Shown in pieces: positions 16,235-24,624 of a stretch of 32,121 nt of DNA. Numbering within the stretch: position 1 is the stretch's first letter; each line of letters begins with the position of its first letter. The notes under the pieces are model-generated. The model worked only from the letters and a program-made list of their open reading frames with translations. It searched no databases and was not told the origin of the DNA. Made by a program: the position numbers and the translations under genes. This DNA comes from Desulfobulbaceae bacterium (GTDB lineage Bacteria; Desulfobacterota; Desulfobulbia; Desulfobulbales; SURF-16), in contig QKJV01000446.1 in NCBI GenBank assembly GCA_003249165.1, positions 1-32,121 on the forward strand, written 5' to 3'.

Positions 16235-18349
16235 TTATTTATTCATTACCGCCTGCGTATCCTTCACAGCCTTGATTATATCTTCCTGTGTCAGCCGTTG
16301 CTGTGCAAGTTTCTTCATCAAGGGATTCGGACCTTCCAGCACTTGACGGAAATAAACCTTAGCCTCTTCCTTTTTTCCCTGTAAATTCGCCACATCTCCC
16401 AGAACGAGCCTTATTCTCTGAGCCGTCTCATTTTTCTGGGGCATTTTTTCACCAAGTGCGGTCATGAAAGCTCTTACAGCGTTTTGCAGATCATTCACTT
16501 CGCGGTATTTTTCACCTAGCTTTGCATACCAGTATTGCAATTCCTCAGGGGGCAGCCAGGTTTCCTTGCGAAATGTATCAAGGATTTCCGCCTGGTTACG
16601 GATTTCATCCAATTCAAAAAGGAGGCGCAGATAATCCCTTGCATATTGAGGTTTTTTATCAGCAAACGTTGGTCTATCAACGGCAATCCGGTAAAAACTT
16701 AACGCATCTTTGCTGCGATTCTGTTTTTCTCGGAGCTGCCCACTCATATAACAGATTTCACCCATTGCCACATTTCCTGCGTAAATTTTCCGCAAGTATT
16801 TCAGCAAACGCTGTGCGGACTTGAGATCATTGCTGGCAATATATGTCCGGGCACGATGGTAATAAAGGTCCAGTTGGTCATCGCCGTCCATCTGCAAGGC
16901 CATTGCACGGTAGTAAATAACGCTGGCCTGCTGGTAAAGTCCCATTTCCTCCAAGGCACGACCTGTCAGATAAAGCAGTGTTACTCCCTTGTACAGCTTC
17001 ACATAGGGGTATTCTTCCGTATACACCTGGTACAGATCCTTATATTTTTTTTGCTGAAAAAGTTTGCCCATCCTCAAGGCAAGAATCTGCCCCATTATAT
17101 CCACAACCTCTTCTTTCTTCTTCTCTACTGTTTTATAGCGTAGATACGATTTCCCCATAGAGTAAGCCTGCTCGTACTCTTTTCTCTGAAAATACCGGCG
17201 TGTCAGCTCAAATCGGGCATCCTGACTAGAGTCGTCCTCATAATGGTAATCAAGAACATCCTGAAATGGCTTGTCGGACTCTACAGGAGCTACAATTTCT
17301 CTTTTCTGAACTTCAGCCTGTCCATCGTTTACAGCCCCTTCCCTTTCTTCGGCAAGCCGTAATCTGCTCAGCACCACCGGTCTTGACTCCGGCTCACCAC
17401 TTTCGACAATTTGGGTAAAGATTTTTGTGGCTGTCTGTTTGAAACCGTCTGCAAGATAACTTTCACCCACTTCATATAAAATTTCAGCGCGAGGCCCATT
17501 TTCTCCGGCAATATTCAGAAACTGCAGAAGATCTTTGCGGCCGTCCTGCCCATTTCCAACCCGCAGATTGGCCAATCCCTTGTTATAGAGTAATTCAGGG
17601 TCGTCAATATAAAATGTCGGATTTTTTTTCAGAATCTTCAGATACACGGCAAGAGCATTATGATAATTCCCTTTTGCAAAATCTATATGGGCCATCCCTG
17701 CCTGTGCTTGAATTTTTCCCATTGGTCCGCCGACCTGTCCGAGTTCCCTGAATGCATCCGCTGCATCCGACAGTCGGCCAATTTTAATAAGGATACGCGC
17801 CTTCATCCACAAAGCATCATTTGCCCGAGGCATGGTATCGAAACGATTTAAATACAAACCAAAATAGGCTAGAGCTTCTCGGTAGAAATGCATTTGGTAA
17901 AAGGCATTTGCCACCTCAAAATAAGCGTCAGAAAGTTGCGGTGATTTGGGATAATCCAGAGTGTATGAACGAAAAAGCTCTTGAACCTTTTCCCAGTTGG
18001 CTTCAGGATGCCCTTGGGCAAGGGCCAACTCCAGCTTTGCAGCGTGCCACAAAGCTTCCTCTGCCTGAGGGGAATCAGGGTACTGTCTGTAATAACTCAA
18101 AAATGAATCAGCGGCTTCTCGTTCGTTTCCCTCCTGAAAATATCTATTTGCATCTTGCCACAGCTTTTCCTCTCTTTGTTTCAGAATCTCTTGTAAAGTT
18201 TGCGTCTGTTTATCTTCCTCAGCCAAGACAGAATCAGTAGCAAACGAATAAGTAAAACTGAAAAACAAAAAAAACATTAAAAGAATCCCAAAAGAAGGCT
18301 TCTCCTTATTCCTGAGACCGGAATTATTATTCTTCTTTTTCAATTCCAT
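16235..18349 (-). CDS. Large exported tetratricopeptide-repeat (TPR) protein, function unknown
   Basis: A 704-residue protein with a signal peptide (FGILLMFFLFFSFTYSFA, probable cleavage after VLA near residue 43) and almost the whole mature part made of TPR-like helical hairpins, e.g. ALWHAAKLELALAQ, AYFEVANAFYQMHFYREALAYFGLYL, ALWMKARILIKIGRLSDAADAFREL and ILYEVGESYLADGFKQTATKIF. A polar, low-similarity linker interrupts the repeats at about residues 335-375. It resembles BamD/CpoB-type periplasmic TPR scaffolds in style, but I do not recognise a specific family. The start codon lies 23 bases inside the sigma-54 activator gene, so the two are translationally linked; 180 bases separate it from the response regulator. 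Position suggests a flagellar role, perhaps assembly or signalling, but that is inference from neighbours only. Confidence 0.85.
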   Translation of the reverse strand: MELKKKNNNSGLRNKEKPSFGILLMFFLFFSFTYSFATDSVLAEEDKQTQTLQEILKQREEKLWQDANRYFQEGNEREAADSFLSYYRQYPDSPQAEEALWHAAKLELALAQGHPEANWEKVQELFRSYTLDYPKSPQLSDAYFEVANAFYQMHFYREALAYFGLYLNRFDTMPRANDALWMKARILIKIGRLSDAADAFRELGQVGGPMGKIQAQAGMAHIDFAKGNYHNALAVYLKILKKNPTFYIDDPELLYNKGLANLRVGNGQDGRKDLLQFLNIAGENGPRAEILYEVGESYLADGFKQTATKIFTQIVESGEPESRPVVLSRLRLAEEREGAVNDGQAEVQKREIVAPVESDKPFQDVLDYHYEDDSSQDARFELTRRYFQRKEYEQAYSMGKSYLRYKTVEKKKEEVVDIMGQILALRMGKLFQQKKYKDLYQVYTEEYPYVKLYKGVTLLYLTGRALEEMGLYQQASVIYYRAMALQMDGDDQLDLYYHRARTYIASNDLKSAQRLLKYLRKIYAGNVAMGEICYMSGQLREKQNRSKDALSFYRIAVDRPTFADKKPQYARDYLRLLFELDEIRNQAEILDTFRKETWLPPEELQYWYAKLGEKYREVNDLQNAVRAFMTALGEKMPQKNETAQRIRLVLGDVANLQGKKEEAKVYFRQVLEGPNPLMKKLAQQRLTQEDIIKAVKDTQAVMNK

Positions 18350-19388
18350 AACGCTTCATCTTTTCAAGCAGCGTGGTCCGGTTCACATTAAGCAGCTTTG
18401 CAGCCTGATTTTTCACCCAATTTGTCTGCAGCATAGCCTGAATAATCAGTCGTTTCTCAAATTCTGCCACCTGTTCACTCAAGCAGAAACCTTCCGGGGG
18501 AATTTTATCGGTCTGCCTCATCCGTCGTTCTGACTTGAAAATCCGTTGCGGTAAGTCATCGCTGTCTAGCAATGCCTTTCCGCTGAGAAGAACCATTCTT
18601 TCCAGGACATTTTCCAACTCACGGACATTTCCCGGCCAGGGGTACCGCTCTAGATGGATCAAGGCTTCCTGGGAAATGCCAGAGATCGACTTTTTCTTTG
18701 ATTTATTAAATTTTTTGATAAAATAATCAACCAACAAGGGGATATCGGAAATCCTGTCGCGCAGGCAGGGGACGTTGATGGGGATAACCGTTAAACGGTA
18801 ATAAAGATCTTCTCTAAAACGTCCAGCATTAACTTCCTCCCCAAGATCCTTATTTGTTGCTGCGATAACCCTAAAATCGGAAATAATTGTTTTAGTTCCA
18901 CCTATCCGCTCAAACTGTTTTTCCTGTAAAACACGCAGAAGTTTAACCTGGAGCATGGGACTCATTTCCGCCACTTCATCGAGAAATACCGTCCCACCGT
19001 CAGCAAGCTCAAAACGGCCTAACCGAGTTCGGATGGCGTGAGTAAAAGCACCTTTTTCGTGACCGAACAATTCACTTTCCAGCAATTCACCAGGTATCGC
19101 CCCACAATTTACCGGAACAAAAGGACCATTTCTTCTCTCACTGCCGTAATGAAGAGCCTGTGCGATAAGTTCTTTCCCTGTGCCGCTTTCGCCTTGAATA
19201 AGTACCGTCGTGTTGGTATTGCACACTTTTTTCACGATTTCAAAGACATCAAGCAAAATTCTGCTTTTGCCGACGATTTGTGGATAAAGGGACGATATTG
19301 CCGTATTTTGCTGATTGTTTTCTGCAGGAAAAGATTCGTGCAAGGGGGCTCGCCTGTGGAATAAATTAAATCGGAAATAAATTTTCAA
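18327..19388 (-). CDS. Sigma-54 activator without sensory domain (AAA+ and Fis-type HTH only), GAFTHA variant
   Basis: An NtrC-family activator made of just an AAA+ domain (about residues 37-270) and a Fis-type DNA-binding end (WVKNQAAKLLNVNRTTLLEKMKRYG). Walker A GESGTGKE (66-73), Walker B VFLDEVAEM and the segment REDLYYRLTVIPINVP are intact. The sigma-54 contact loop reads GAFTHA (113-118) in place of the common GAFTGA. There is no receiver, PAS or FleQ-type domain, so it should be active whenever made or be held by a partner protein. No ATG is available: the ORF begins at TTG 19388 without a clear ribosome site; TTG 19343, after AGGCGAG, is an equally possible start and would drop 15 residues. 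It may act like FlrA/FleQ at the top of the flagellar cascade; this is inferred from context. Confidence 0.85.
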   Translation of the reverse strand: MKIYFRFNLFHRRAPLHESFPAENNQQNTAISSLYPQIVGKSRILLDVFEIVKKVCNTNTTVLIQGESGTGKELIAQALHYGSERRNGPFVPVNCGAIPGELLESELFGHEKGAFTHAIRTRLGRFELADGGTVFLDEVAEMSPMLQVKLLRVLQEKQFERIGGTKTIISDFRVIAATNKDLGEEVNAGRFREDLYYRLTVIPINVPCLRDRISDIPLLVDYFIKKFNKSKKKSISGISQEALIHLERYPWPGNVRELENVLERMVLLSGKALLDSDDLPQRIFKSERRMRQTDKIPPEGFCLSEQVAEFEKRLIIQAMLQTNWVKNQAAKLLNVNRTTLLEKMKRYGIEKEE

Positions 19389-19403
19389 TTATTACGTACT
19401 TTT

Positions 19404-19433
19404 GGTATACAATATACAGGAAAAATGTGTCAA
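19404..19433 (-). promoter_or_regulatory. Sigma-70-type promoter for the sigma-54 activator and TPR gene
   Basis: On the minus strand a perfect TTGACA (19428-19433) is followed after 18 bases by TATACC (19404-19409). The predicted start site is very close to TTG 19388, leaving almost no leader; this favours the alternative start at 19343. It shares the 108-base gap with the divergent ftsE. Confidence 0.5.
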
Positions 19434-19496
19434 TTTTTTTTAAAAAGACCTTGAACTTCTTTAATCTTCACAATTTTTGCCTGTAATTTCACGAGA

Positions 19497-20213
19497 ATGG
19501 AAAATTTTAACGAAACCTTTTCCGATTATGATGCTCAGCCCTTGGTGGAAGTTGTTAAAGTTACCAAAATATACCCTCCTGACGTCGTGGCGCTGCGCAA
19601 TGTCTCATTTAACGCCCGGAAAGGAGAGTTGATTTTTCTTACCGGTCCCAGCGGCGCGGGTAAATCGACGCTTCTTAAGCTTCTCTGCCGCCAACAAACG
19701 CCAACCAAAGGCATGATAGATATAGATGGAAATGATTTAAATAAGTTATCCGACAATGCTATCCAGAAGCTGCGTCAACGTATTGGCGTAGCGTATCAGG
19801 ATTTCAAGCTTCTCCCCCGCCTTTCTGTTTTTGAAAATATTGCAATGCCCATGGAGGTACAGTTCAAAAGTTTGAAAGAAATCCGCCATCGAGTAACGGA
19901 ACTGATGGAGAAACTTGATATTAAAGAAAAGCAGAATAAGCCGGCCGGAAAGCTCTCCCGGGGAGAGCAACAACGTGTTGCCATTGCCAGAGCAACGGCC
20001 AACTCACCGATGTTGCTACTTGCCGATGAACCCACTGGCAATCTGGACGCAGGGGCAACCGAGCTGGTGATGGATCTTTTTCGGGAGCTTAATGAAAAAG
20101 GATCTACAATAATTATCGCGACTCACGACACATCCATCTATCAGGGAACCAAACACCGCACTTTCGAACTGCAACAGGGAGAACTCTGTTCAAAACCGGG
20201 CAGCCCATCCTGA
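19497..20213 (+). CDS. ftsE: Cell-division ABC transporter ATP-binding protein FtsE
   Basis: The ATPase half of FtsEX, which works at the septum to control cell-wall hydrolases. All ABC motifs are present: Walker [10 protein letters not shown] (residues 50-58), Q-loop [17 protein letters not shown], signature [14 protein letters not shown], Walker [13 protein letters not shown] and the switch histidine in ATHDTSIY. At 238 residues it is about 16 longer than typical FtsE; the extra N-terminus ([16 protein letters not shown]) is acidic. A GTG at 19545 ([10 protein letters not shown]) would give the usual length, so the start is not settled. ftsX follows 26 bases later. Confidence 0.95.
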   Translation: MENFNETFSDYDAQPLVEVVKVTKIYPPDVVALRNVSFNARKGELIFLTGPSGAGKSTLLKLLCRQQTPTKGMIDIDGNDLNKLSDNAIQKLRQRIGVAYQDFKLLPRLSVFENIAMPMEVQFKSLKEIRHRVTELMEKLDIKEKQNKPAGKLSRGEQQRVAIARATANSPMLLLADEPTGNLDAGATELVMDLFRELNEKGSTIIIATHDTSIYQGTKHRTFELQQGELCSKPGSPS

Positions 20214-20239
20214 CAGAAACTTTTATTTCGAGGCGTAGC

Positions 20240-21127
20240 ATGCGATTCCTCATTTTTATATTCACCCAGACACTCCGCAATATCCGTCAGGCATGGACAG
20301 TGCAATTCATGACTTTATTGACCGTTATGCTCTCCGTGCTGATATTCTCATTCTTTTACCTGATTTACATGAATATGCTGCAGGAAGCTGACAAACTCGG
20401 CGACGGACTTCGCATCACAGTTTATCTAAAATCACCTTTAAGTAGCGAAGAACAGGAATCATTCAAAACACAGGTCAACAGTTTTGAAACAGTGGAAAAA
20501 ATCATTTTTATCACTTCGAATGAGGCCTTTCATCGCCTCGAAAAACAGCTTGGCAGCGACAAAGATGTCCTAAGCGATCTCACCTCCGATTTCCTTCCAT
20601 TCTCAGCCGAGATATACCCACGTAAGGAGATAAGCAATCTACTGCGAATCAAGCAGTTTTCCAACTATCTGAGTAACCTTCCAAATATTGAAAAAGTGCA
20701 ATACGGGCATGAATGGCTCGAAAGGTTCGGGCATTTCATACGACTCGTACGTTTTATCGTTCTTATCAGTGGAACACTGCTGATTCTCACCACCATGTTC
20801 ATGGTATCTTACACATTAAGAATGACTCTTTATGCCAGACAGGAGGAACTGAAGGTTCTCAGATACCTCGGAGCAACGGGGGGATATATAGAAGGCCCTG
20901 TGCTCGTTGAGGGATTTTTACTTGGTTTTTTTGGTGCTACGCTCGGCCTCACAGCGCTTTATTTCCTTTTTCAATGGATAAGAACTCATTTTAGTACTTC
21001 GGGTTTAATGAACATTTTCGAATTACGCTTTCTTCCCCTCCAGGATAGCAGCGTTATTCTTCTTGTCAGTGTCATTTTGTGTTCACTGGGCAGTCTGCTG
21101 TCGATAAGAAAAATTTTAAGACGATAG
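20240..21127 (+). CDS. ftsX: Cell-division protein FtsX (permease-like)
   Basis: The membrane half of FtsEX. It has four transmembrane helices: one near residues 22-45 (FMTLLTVMLSVLIFSFFYLIYM), then FIVLISGTLLILTTMFMVSYTL (about 170-192), VEGFLLGFFGATLGLTALYFLF (about 222-243) and SSVILLVSVILCSLGSLLSI (about 271-290). Between helices 1 and 2 is the periplasmic loop that binds EnvC-type partners. GAGG lies 7 bases before the ATG. At 295 residues it is of normal length, and it sits between ftsE and the EnvC-like gene, as is common in this group. Confidence 0.94.
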   Translation: MRFLIFIFTQTLRNIRQAWTVQFMTLLTVMLSVLIFSFFYLIYMNMLQEADKLGDGLRITVYLKSPLSSEEQESFKTQVNSFETVEKIIFITSNEAFHRLEKQLGSDKDVLSDLTSDFLPFSAEIYPRKEISNLLRIKQFSNYLSNLPNIEKVQYGHEWLERFGHFIRLVRFIVLISGTLLILTTMFMVSYTLRMTLYARQEELKVLRYLGATGGYIEGPVLVEGFLLGFFGATLGLTALYFLFQWIRTHFSTSGLMNIFELRFLPLQDSSVILLVSVILCSLGSLLSIRKILRR

Positions 21128-21144
21128 ATGAGCCTCGATTCGTA

Positions 21145-22440
21145 ATGAAAAAGATTAACGGCTTTTTTTTCTTCATTTTTTGCAGTCTGATTTGCCCTTT
21201 TTTTATAAACGGCCTCGCACAATACGCCAGCGCCGCAGACTCGGCAGAAATTACTCAGATTGACCAACAGGTCATCCTGCAAAAGAAAAAAATCGAACGG
21301 GTACAAAGCGGCATCGCCTCTCATCAAAACAAAGTCTCCGCATCCAGAAAAAGAGAAACTTTACTGCTCGCTGAACTCGAAAAAATTGAACGGCAAGTCC
21401 AGGCCGAGAACGAAAAGCTCGTTATCCTCCAGACAGAAATGGCCAGACAACAAGAGATTACCGACGCACGGAAAAATGAGATAGTGCTGCTTGATCAAGA
21501 AAAGAATGCTCTACGCAACCACATGGAGAAGAGGCTTCAAGCATACTATCGGATGGGAAACATTGGATTCTTGAATGCCATTTTTTCATCAACCTCTTTG
21601 TCTGATTTGGTTTCATTCCGAGAATATTTCCAATTGATGCTTCAATACGATCGTCAGGTTATTGATGATTTCAAAAAAAAGATGAGTGAACTTGAAGTCG
21701 CTCAAAAAGCTCATGAAAAAGAAAAAGAAAGGCTTGCCGGTGCAGCCGAAGATGTTAAGCGGCAACAGGCAATACTTAACCAAACACAACAGGAGAGACT
21801 GAAACTGCTAGAACGGGTAAAAACTGAAAGGCATTTATATCAACAGGCCCTCCAGGAACTCGAAGAAGCAGCCAGCCAACTTACCGCAACGCTCAGCGAA
21901 CTTGAACAAAAGGCTACTGAGGCCAAGGAGGAACGAGAAAATCAATTTATCAAAGATTACCCTCTCAAACCCTTTAAGAAAAGAAAACCTTCCTCTGCCA
22001 GAGGATTTTCTGGTCAGAAAGGTAAGCTTCCACTTCCTGCTCCTGGGGGCATCTTGAAAAAATATACTGGGGATACCTACTCCAGCCCTGAATTGGCCAC
22101 CTCAACAAATGGAATCAATATTGAATCTCCCCCTGGCAGTAATATTATTGCCGTGTATAATGGAAGGGTCGTTTATACAGGAACACTCAGGACTTACGGA
22201 AATCTTATCATAATAGATCATGGCAATCACTTTTATAGCCTGGTCAGCGGTGTAGGAGAAATTCTCAGCAAAGTCGGTGAGGTGGTAAAACAAGGTGACA
22301 GAATCGGCATTACCAGTCTCCACACCGGAATTCTACAGGAAAACCTCCATTTTGAAATCCGTTACAACACAGAGACACAGGATCCCCTTGAGTGGCTGAA
22401 TCCGGCCCAGATTGTATTCAGTAACAATACAAATCCCTGA
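21145..22440 (+). CDS. EnvC-like murein hydrolase activator with degenerate LytM (M23) domain
   Basis: A periplasmic activator of cell-wall amidases, tied to FtsEX. Layout (431 residues): signal peptide (MKKINGFFFFIFCSLICPFF, likely cut after ASA), a long coiled coil (about residues 35-260: QQVILQKKKIERVQSGIASHQNKVSASRKRETLL onward), then a LytM/peptidase M23 domain at the end. The zinc-binding residues are mostly gone: the HxGIDI motif reads TNGINIE, YAHL reads YSLV, and PHLHFEVR reads ENLHFEIR. So it should be a non-enzymatic activator like E. coli EnvC. The ORF track starts at 21079 inside ftsX; I chose ATG 21145, which gives a proper signal peptide 17 bases after the ftsX stop. Confidence 0.88.
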   Translation: MKKINGFFFFIFCSLICPFFINGLAQYASAADSAEITQIDQQVILQKKKIERVQSGIASHQNKVSASRKRETLLLAELEKIERQVQAENEKLVILQTEMARQQEITDARKNEIVLLDQEKNALRNHMEKRLQAYYRMGNIGFLNAIFSSTSLSDLVSFREYFQLMLQYDRQVIDDFKKKMSELEVAQKAHEKEKERLAGAAEDVKRQQAILNQTQQERLKLLERVKTERHLYQQALQELEEAASQLTATLSELEQKATEAKEERENQFIKDYPLKPFKKRKPSSARGFSGQKGKLPLPAPGGILKKYTGDTYSSPELATSTNGINIESPPGSNIIAVYNGRVVYTGTLRTYGNLIIIDHGNHFYSLVSGVGEILSKVGEVVKQGDRIGITSLHTGILQENLHFEIRYNTETQDPLEWLNPAQIVFSNNTNP

Positions 22441-22566
22441 ATCATCAGGCCCAATAAGTATTTTTCCACATTTGCCATTGTCTGAAAACAATCAACGTGC
22501 TAGATTTAGCCCTATGTTTGGTTCCTACAAAATCCCATAAATTCTTATTTCCCAATCGGAATACCC

Positions 22567-23925
22567 ATGAAAAAACCAAGCCCTCTTGCTAAAAAAATTA
22601 TTATTGTCCTATTTATATGTCTTCCAGTTGTAACGCTGATCTGCTGGGAACGTAATTCCCGCGTGGAAGCAAAGACCGAAGACATCTACAAAAATCTCGA
22701 AACATTTTCGAGTGTTCTTAGCTTGATAGAGAAAAATTACGTTGAAGAAATTGATGTCGACAAAGTCATGGAAGGAGCGATAAAAGGAATGCTTGCCTCC
22801 CTTGACCCCCATTCTTCCTATATGAAACCTGATGATTTTCAGGAGTTGAAGATTGAAACAAAAGGCAGCTTCTCAGGTATCGGCATCGAAATTACCATGA
22901 AAGACGGCGTTCTTACCGTCGTTTCTCCGATTGAAGGAACGCCCGCTTTTGAAAAAGGTGTTCAATCAGGGGATAAAATCCTGAAAATTAATGGAGAGTC
23001 CACCCAGGATCTCAGTTTGATGGAAGCAGTGAAAAAACTGCGCGGCCCTCAGGGAACCGAGGTAACGATTTCTATTTTCCGGGAAGGAATGACGGAACTT
23101 AAAGATATTACCATTGTGCGCAATGTTATCCCGCTGATCAGTGTGACTTCAAAAACACTGGAACCGGGTTTTGGTTACATTAGAATTCGCAGTTTCCAGT
23201 CTAACACAACAAAAGAATTCAAGGACGCATTGGAAGCCCTGGAGAAAGAAGGGCCACTTCATGGTCTCGTCATCGATTTACGCAATAATCCAGGAGGGTT
23301 ACTTGACCAGGCTGTAAAAATATCAGATTTCTTTATCGATCACGGCATGATTGTTTCCACAAAAGGCAGGCTGAAAGAACAGAATATGGAATTTAAAGCC
23401 CATAACACCGGAGGAAAATACAAATTTCCTATTGTTGTCCTGGTTAATGAAGGGAGCGCAAGTGCATCGGAAATCGTTGCGGGCGCCCTGCAGGATCACA
23501 AGCGGGCGCTGATTCTTGGCGCGCAGACATTTGGGAAGGGCTCTGTGCAGACTATTATTCCCATGGACAACGGTGCAGGACTCCGGCTCACAACGGCACG
23601 ATACTATACCCCAAATGACCGGTCAATCCAAGCAACCGGGATTACTCCGGATATTATTGTACCCACCGAAGTCATCGAGCAGCATGATGGAAAAATAAGA
23701 AAGAAAATCAATTTCCTCCGAGAAAAAGATCTCAAGCACCACATTAAAAACGGAAACGAGGAATCAAATGAAGAGGGAACAGCCCCTCAAGAGGAAGTTG
23801 TGGAGCCGAATGCTCCTCAAGAACCGACAAAAACCAGTGATATTACAAGCGATAATCAGCTGAACCAAGCATTTGTGCTGCTGAAGGGACTTGCTGTTTT
23901 CAACAAGCTTGAAATCACTGATTAA
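22567..23925 (+). CDS. ctpA: C-terminal processing peptidase CtpA (S41 family)
   Basis: A periplasmic serine protease that trims or degrades exported proteins, including cell-wall enzymes in many bacteria. Features: signal peptide or anchor (KKIIIVLFICLPVVTLICW, possible cleavage after VEA), S41 N-terminal region (SLIEKNYVEEIDVDKVMEGAIKGMLASLDPHSSYM), a PDZ domain (GSFSGIGIEITMKDGVLTVVSPIEGTPAFEKGVQSGDKILKIN), and the S41 core with catalytic Ser299 (GSASASE) and Lys324 (TFGKGSVQT), 25 residues apart as in known members. The C-terminal tail is acidic. Length (452) is normal. It is 126 bases after the EnvC-like gene and probably in the same transcript; GGAA precedes the ATG weakly. Confidence 0.95.
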   Translation: MKKPSPLAKKIIIVLFICLPVVTLICWERNSRVEAKTEDIYKNLETFSSVLSLIEKNYVEEIDVDKVMEGAIKGMLASLDPHSSYMKPDDFQELKIETKGSFSGIGIEITMKDGVLTVVSPIEGTPAFEKGVQSGDKILKINGESTQDLSLMEAVKKLRGPQGTEVTISIFREGMTELKDITIVRNVIPLISVTSKTLEPGFGYIRIRSFQSNTTKEFKDALEALEKEGPLHGLVIDLRNNPGGLLDQAVKISDFFIDHGMIVSTKGRLKEQNMEFKAHNTGGKYKFPIVVLVNEGSASASEIVAGALQDHKRALILGAQTFGKGSVQTIIPMDNGAGLRLTTARYYTPNDRSIQATGITPDIIVPTEVIEQHDGKIRKKINFLREKDLKHHIKNGNEESNEEGTAPQEEVVEPNAPQEPTKTSDITSDNQLNQAFVLLKGLAVFNKLEITD

Positions 23926-23960
23926 TTTTTCCCACAGTTTCCGCTGAAGATTCGGACAAC

Positions 23961-24002
23961 AAAAAAGGGGGGAGACATTGTCTTATGTCTCCCCCCTTTT
24001 TT
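23961..24002. terminator. Bidirectional terminator between ctpA and the fumarase beta gene
   Basis: A perfect 18-bp inverted repeat (AAAAAAGGGGGGAGACAT, loop TGTCTT, ATGTCTCCCCCCTTTTTT). The T run on one side and A run on the other suit termination in both directions. It lies between two convergent genes: 35 bases after the ctpA stop and 34 bases after the fumarase beta stop. Confidence 0.95.
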
Positions 24003-24036
24003 GTATAAACATCCGCTGTTGACAAGAACAGATGGA

Positions 24037-24624
24037 TTATTTCTTTGACTTTTGGTGTTTTACCATTTCATAGTAATCTCGCCCCTGCACATCATTTATA
24101 ACCACAGCTGGAAATTTTTCTACCGAGAATTTAAATAACGCCTCAGGGCCAGCATCGGGAAAAGCAACTATCTCGGCTGTAACGATACATTTTGACAACA
24201 AAGCTCCCGCTCCACCAAATGCCGCCAGATATATGGCTTTATTTTTCACCATCGACTCCCGTACAGCCTGTGAACGAGCCCCTTTACCCATTGTCGCTTT
24301 CAAACCTAAATCAAGTAAACGAGGGGTATAAATATCCATTCTGTAACTGGTTGTAGGGCCAGCAGCCCCGATTACCCTACCGGGACGAGCTGGACTCGGC
24401 CCGACATAGTAAAGAAGCTGTCCTTTTAAATCAATCGGCAAATCAAGCCCATTATCAAGGAGTGACATAATCCGTCGGTGAGTTTGGTCCCTGCCCGTAA
24501 AAAGTGTTCCGGTAAGGCAGATCAGCTCTCCCGCCTGCAGTGACTCAACAGTCCCAGCAGTAAATGGAATCGTTATCTCCCGCAACTTATCCATCATTGT
24601 CCCGGAGTAATGGGAAAAAGACAT
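24037..24624 (-). CDS. Class I fumarate hydratase, beta subunit (Fe-S hydro-lyase)
   Basis: Smaller subunit of an oxygen-sensitive [4Fe-4S] hydratase that interconverts fumarate and malate. It matches the Fumerase_C fold: ICLTGTLFTGRDQTHRRI, LLYYVGPSPARPGRVIGAAGPTTSYRMDIYTPRLLDLGLKATMGKG, YLAAFGGAGALLSKCI and the end FPAVVINDVQGRDYYE. At 195 residues it is normal. The start shares one A with the alpha stop (TAATG), so the two are co-translated. Tartrate dehydratase (TtdB) is a close relative and cannot be ruled out by sequence alone, but fumarase is expected in an anaerobe with this split form. Confidence 0.88.
   Translation of the reverse strand: MSFSHYSGTMMDKLREITIPFTAGTVESLQAGELICLTGTLFTGRDQTHRRIMSLLDNGLDLPIDLKGQLLYYVGPSPARPGRVIGAAGPTTSYRMDIYTPRLLDLGLKATMGKGARSQAVRESMVKNKAIYLAAFGGAGALLSKCIVTAEIVAFPDAGPEALFKFSVEKFPAVVINDVQGRDYYEMVKHQKSKK

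Noticed and set aside
21079-21144. N-terminal 22 residues of the ORF-track EnvC-like gene
   Set aside because: They lie inside ftsX and hide the clear signal peptide that begins at 21145.
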